Positions 61,947-64,000 of a stretch of DNA of 64,000 nucleotides are shown in pieces. Location: positions 1-64,000 of the forward strand of contig NZ_JAAGOY010000004.1 in assembly GCF_010500215.1 (NCBI RefSeq), written 5' to 3'. Both the position numbers and the translations under genes were made by a program. Each line of letters begins with the position of its first letter. The first letter of the stretch is position 1. The stretch comes from Aliiroseovarius sp. PrR006 (GTDB lineage Bacteria > Pseudomonadota > Alphaproteobacteria > Rhodobacterales > Rhodobacteraceae). The notes under the pieces were generated by a model. The model searched no databases. It had not been told where the DNA came from and worked only from the letters and a program-made list of their open reading frames with translations.

Positions 61947-62372
61947 TCAGGCACGCGGAATGTCAAAGCCGGGCGCGGCCAGCGTGAAGCCCTCGAACTG
62001 AAACCCCGGCGAGACGGTGCAACTGACCAGCGTATAGGCCCCGGTCGTGTGCGCCGCTTGCCAGTGACCCTTCGGGACGATGATCTGCGGCATCTGCCTG
62101 GCGGCAAGGTCGGGCCCAAGCATGTGATTCGAGGCAGGGCCTTTATCGGTCTCAGACATGGACAGCACCAAGGGCGCGCCCGCGTGATACAGCCAGATCT
62201 CGCTCGCATCGACGCGGTGCCAATGGCTTTGCTCGCCCTCTTTCAACAAAAAATAGATGCAGGTGCCGCTGGGGCGACCGTCGGCATCGGTATCCACCCA
62301 TGTCTGGCGATAATGCCCGCCTTCGGGATGCGGGGCGAGGTCGAGGTGTTGAATGATCTGGTCCGGAGTCAT
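61947..62372 (-). CDS. Cupin protein, DUF985
   Basis: A 141-residue single cupin barrel with PHPEGGHYRQTWVD, TCIYFLLKEGEQSHWHRVDASEIWLYHAGAPL and LVSCTVSPGFQFEGF. DUF985 members bind a metal or small molecule; none has a settled function. The stop abuts the preceding gene's stop with no gap, convergent. No ribosome site is clear for longer starts. Confidence 0.82.
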   Translation of the reverse strand: MTPDQIIQHLDLAPHPEGGHYRQTWVDTDADGRPSGTCIYFLLKEGEQSHWHRVDASEIWLYHAGAPLVLSMSETDKGPASNHMLGPDLAARQMPQIIVPKGHWQAAHTTGAYTLVSCTVSPGFQFEGFTLAAPGFDIPRA

Positions 62373-62494
62373 GTGTTCAAGCCTATAGCCTTTCGATGGA
62401 TACGCGCGAGTCGGAATATGTGGTAGGATCCGCGCATTCACGAGTGGCGAGGCAGGGCAGGGACCTATCATTCATTTCCAATCAGGAGGTTGAT

Positions 62495-62827
62495 ATGTCT
62501 TTTTATCTATTTAGGGGCCGCTACAGCACGGACAGTCTGCGTGCTTTGGTCGATGAACCGCAAGACCGCGAAGCCGCCGCGGGGGCGATGATCGAAAACA
62601 TGGGGGGCAAGCTGCACCACCTGTTTTTCTGTTTCGGGGAAGATGATGTTGTGGCGCTGATCGAAGCGCCGGACGATAGCACGATGGCGGCCTGTGCCTT
62701 GGTGGTTGGGGCGTCGGGCATGATGTCCGGCGGGTCCACGACTAAGTTGATGACCAGCAAAGACGCGATGAAGGCGATGGAAGCCGCTGGCAAAGGGCGC
62801 GCAAATTATCAAACCGTCGGAAGCTGA
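62495..62827 (+). CDS. GYD-domain protein
   Basis: A 110-residue ferredoxin-like-fold protein of the GYD family: YLFRGRYSTDSLRALVDEPQDREAAAGAMIENMGGKLHHLFFCFGEDDVVALIEAPDDSTMAACAL. AGGAGG precedes ATG 62495. Function unknown. Confidence 0.8.
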   Translation: MSFYLFRGRYSTDSLRALVDEPQDREAAAGAMIENMGGKLHHLFFCFGEDDVVALIEAPDDSTMAACALVVGASGMMSGGSTTKLMTSKDAMKAMEAAGKGRANYQTVGS

Positions 62828-62868
62828 AGCAACGCTGGGCGGGCTGGCTATATTAAGACGCCCGCCCC

Positions 62869-63156
62869 TCACATGCTGTGGCGCAGTTCAGTGATGGATT
62901 TGCCCAGTCGGAACGGGGCCGTGAAGCTGACCATGCACAGTGCAATCACTTGCCAGATCAGGATGCCGGAATGCTGTTGAAGGTATTCCCATTCGTCTTT
63001 CAGCGCGCCGACCCCGTCCAGCAAAACCCAGACCAAATCCGCCAGTTTTCATGTGGTGTGCCCCGGCGGGTTACGGAACAGAAACACTGTCCCGACCGCC
63101 CCAATCCCGAAGAGCAGAAGCATGAGATGAACTTGATATTGCGCGATAGAAGCCAT
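62869..63156 (-). pseudogene. Small 2-TM gene interrupted by in-frame TGA
   Basis: One reading frame runs for 95 codons, broken only by TGA at 63049-63051. Upstream it encodes MASIAQYQVHLMLLLFGIG plus VGTVFLFRNPPGHTT; downstream KLADLVWVLLDGVGALKDEW, then a second hydrophobic stretch GILIWQVIALCMVSFTAPF and LGKSITELRHSM. Both halves look like one small membrane protein, so the TGA is probably a nonsense change from TGG or CGA. No ribosome site precedes the ATG. A sequencing error is possible. Confidence 0.55.
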
Positions 63157-63230
63157 GCAGGAAGTTTAGGGGCTGGCGGACGCGGGGCAACCGGGATGAC
63201 GAAGTTGTCATGTGGGCGTGCGATCGGCGG

Positions 63231-63737
63231 CTAGAGCGTCATCTCAAAGAAAAGAATATGCCCTTCTCCGATTTCGGGCAGAGGCTGGTACGGCCCGCGC
63301 GGTGTGAACCCCATGGACAGGTAAAGTTTCTGGGCTGACTTCAGAGGCTTCGACGTGTCCATCAGAATGCGTGCAAACCCAGAATTGCGGGCTTGAGTGA
63401 TCAAGGCCTCCATCAGCGCGTAACCGGCGCCTGTCCCGCGCGCTGCGTCGGTAACATAGACGCGTTTGATTTCGGCCGTGTCTGGGTCCAGCGCATGATA
63501 CATGCCGCAGCCAACGGGTTCTCCCTCCTTCAACGCAAGTCGCATGGCCCCACCCGGAGAGGCGTGCTCGTGCTCAAGATTGTCGACAATTTTCTGATAT
63601 TTTTCACGTGGGTAGAATGCATCAACTAACTCGGCGTCAAATGGGCTGAGCGCGCGCAGATAGGCATGGTATTCCCAACAAAGACGCCGGACCGCATCAA
63701 GCTGGTCCGGCGTATTCGGTTCTATGATGTCCAACAT
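63231..63737 (-). CDS. GNAT-family acetyltransferase
   Basis: A 168-residue GNAT protein. The acetyl-CoA loop is VYVTDAARGTGAGYALMEALI (R/Q-x-x-G-x-G/A), with IKRVYV and ARILMDTSKPLKSAQKLYLSMGF around it. GGGAG precedes ATG 63737. Substrate unknown. Confidence 0.85.
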   Translation of the reverse strand: MLDIIEPNTPDQLDAVRRLCWEYHAYLRALSPFDAELVDAFYPREKYQKIVDNLEHEHASPGGAMRLALKEGEPVGCGMYHALDPDTAEIKRVYVTDAARGTGAGYALMEALITQARNSGFARILMDTSKPLKSAQKLYLSMGFTPRGPYQPLPEIGEGHILFFEMTL

Positions 63738-63776
63738 GGCAGGCTCCCTTTGAGGGAAGTCTAACACGTTTTGGTA

Positions 63777-64000
<224 letters not shown>

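Noticed and set aside
63049-63051. TGA as a selenocysteine codon
   Set aside because: There is no SECIS-like hairpin evident and the protein has no redox motif; a nonsense change is simpler.

Overview
The window looks like chromosomal DNA of a marine Roseobacter-group alphaproteobacterium (Rhodobacterales). The DNA is GC-rich. It carries taurine-dissimilation genes (tauR, tpa, the start of xsc), a phaZ/phaC-phaP-phaR polyhydroxyalkanoate block, a class I lysyl-tRNA synthetase, ThyX, an LdtR-type MarR regulator, and SOS boxes of the alphaproteobacterial GTTC-N7-GTTC type. I see no phage, transposon, CRISPR array, rRNA or tRNA. Two AT-rich single genes (19562-20419 and 40162-40896) look foreign.

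Layout. 1-4308, minus strand: the xsc start, tauR, a small SOS-box gene, a GNAT gene and tpa; tauR, tpa and xsc share CTGG-type promoter repeats. 4547-17461: a catabolic region with a GntR regulator, a class I amidotransferase, a P450, a glutamine-synthetase-like ligase, a [2Fe-2S] ferredoxin and a decayed VOC gene. It continues with an IclR regulator and class III aminotransferase, then a tripartite tricarboxylate transporter (TctCBA-type), a PuuC-like aldehyde dehydrogenase and a UPF0261 protein. The ligase, amidotransferase and PuuC-like dehydrogenase suggest catabolism of an amine through a gamma-glutamyl intermediate, with the P450 as oxidant; the substrate is unknown. 17536-18822: an orphan hpcD-hpaR pair and a thioesterase. 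19562-42304: mostly housekeeping (ettA, nadD, dacB, lysS, ppk2, mltB-type transglycosylase, MATE pump, aspartate aminotransferase, sdhE, ldtR, gloA, thyX, cspA) plus a large beta-helix protein.

42436-45059 is a bufferin-type operon on the minus strand: a DUF2282 precursor peptide with four cysteines, an MNIO (DUF692) modifying enzyme, a DUF2063 partner and a DoxX membrane protein. Such operons make copper-binding modified peptides. It is the clearest specialised system in the window; it belongs to a recently described family rather than a new one. A perfect 11-bp hairpin lies between the precursor gene and the enzyme genes.

45473-64000: thrS, a DNA-3-methyladenine glycosylase (tag), three alpha/beta hydrolases, the PHA block with probable PhaR palindromes, and lexA with three regularly spaced half-sites. 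Then come moeA-moaC-trpC-trpD-trpG in tightly packed minus-strand runs, a YibQ-like deacetylase, small genes, a 2-TM gene interrupted by an in-frame TGA, and the C-terminal end of enolase.
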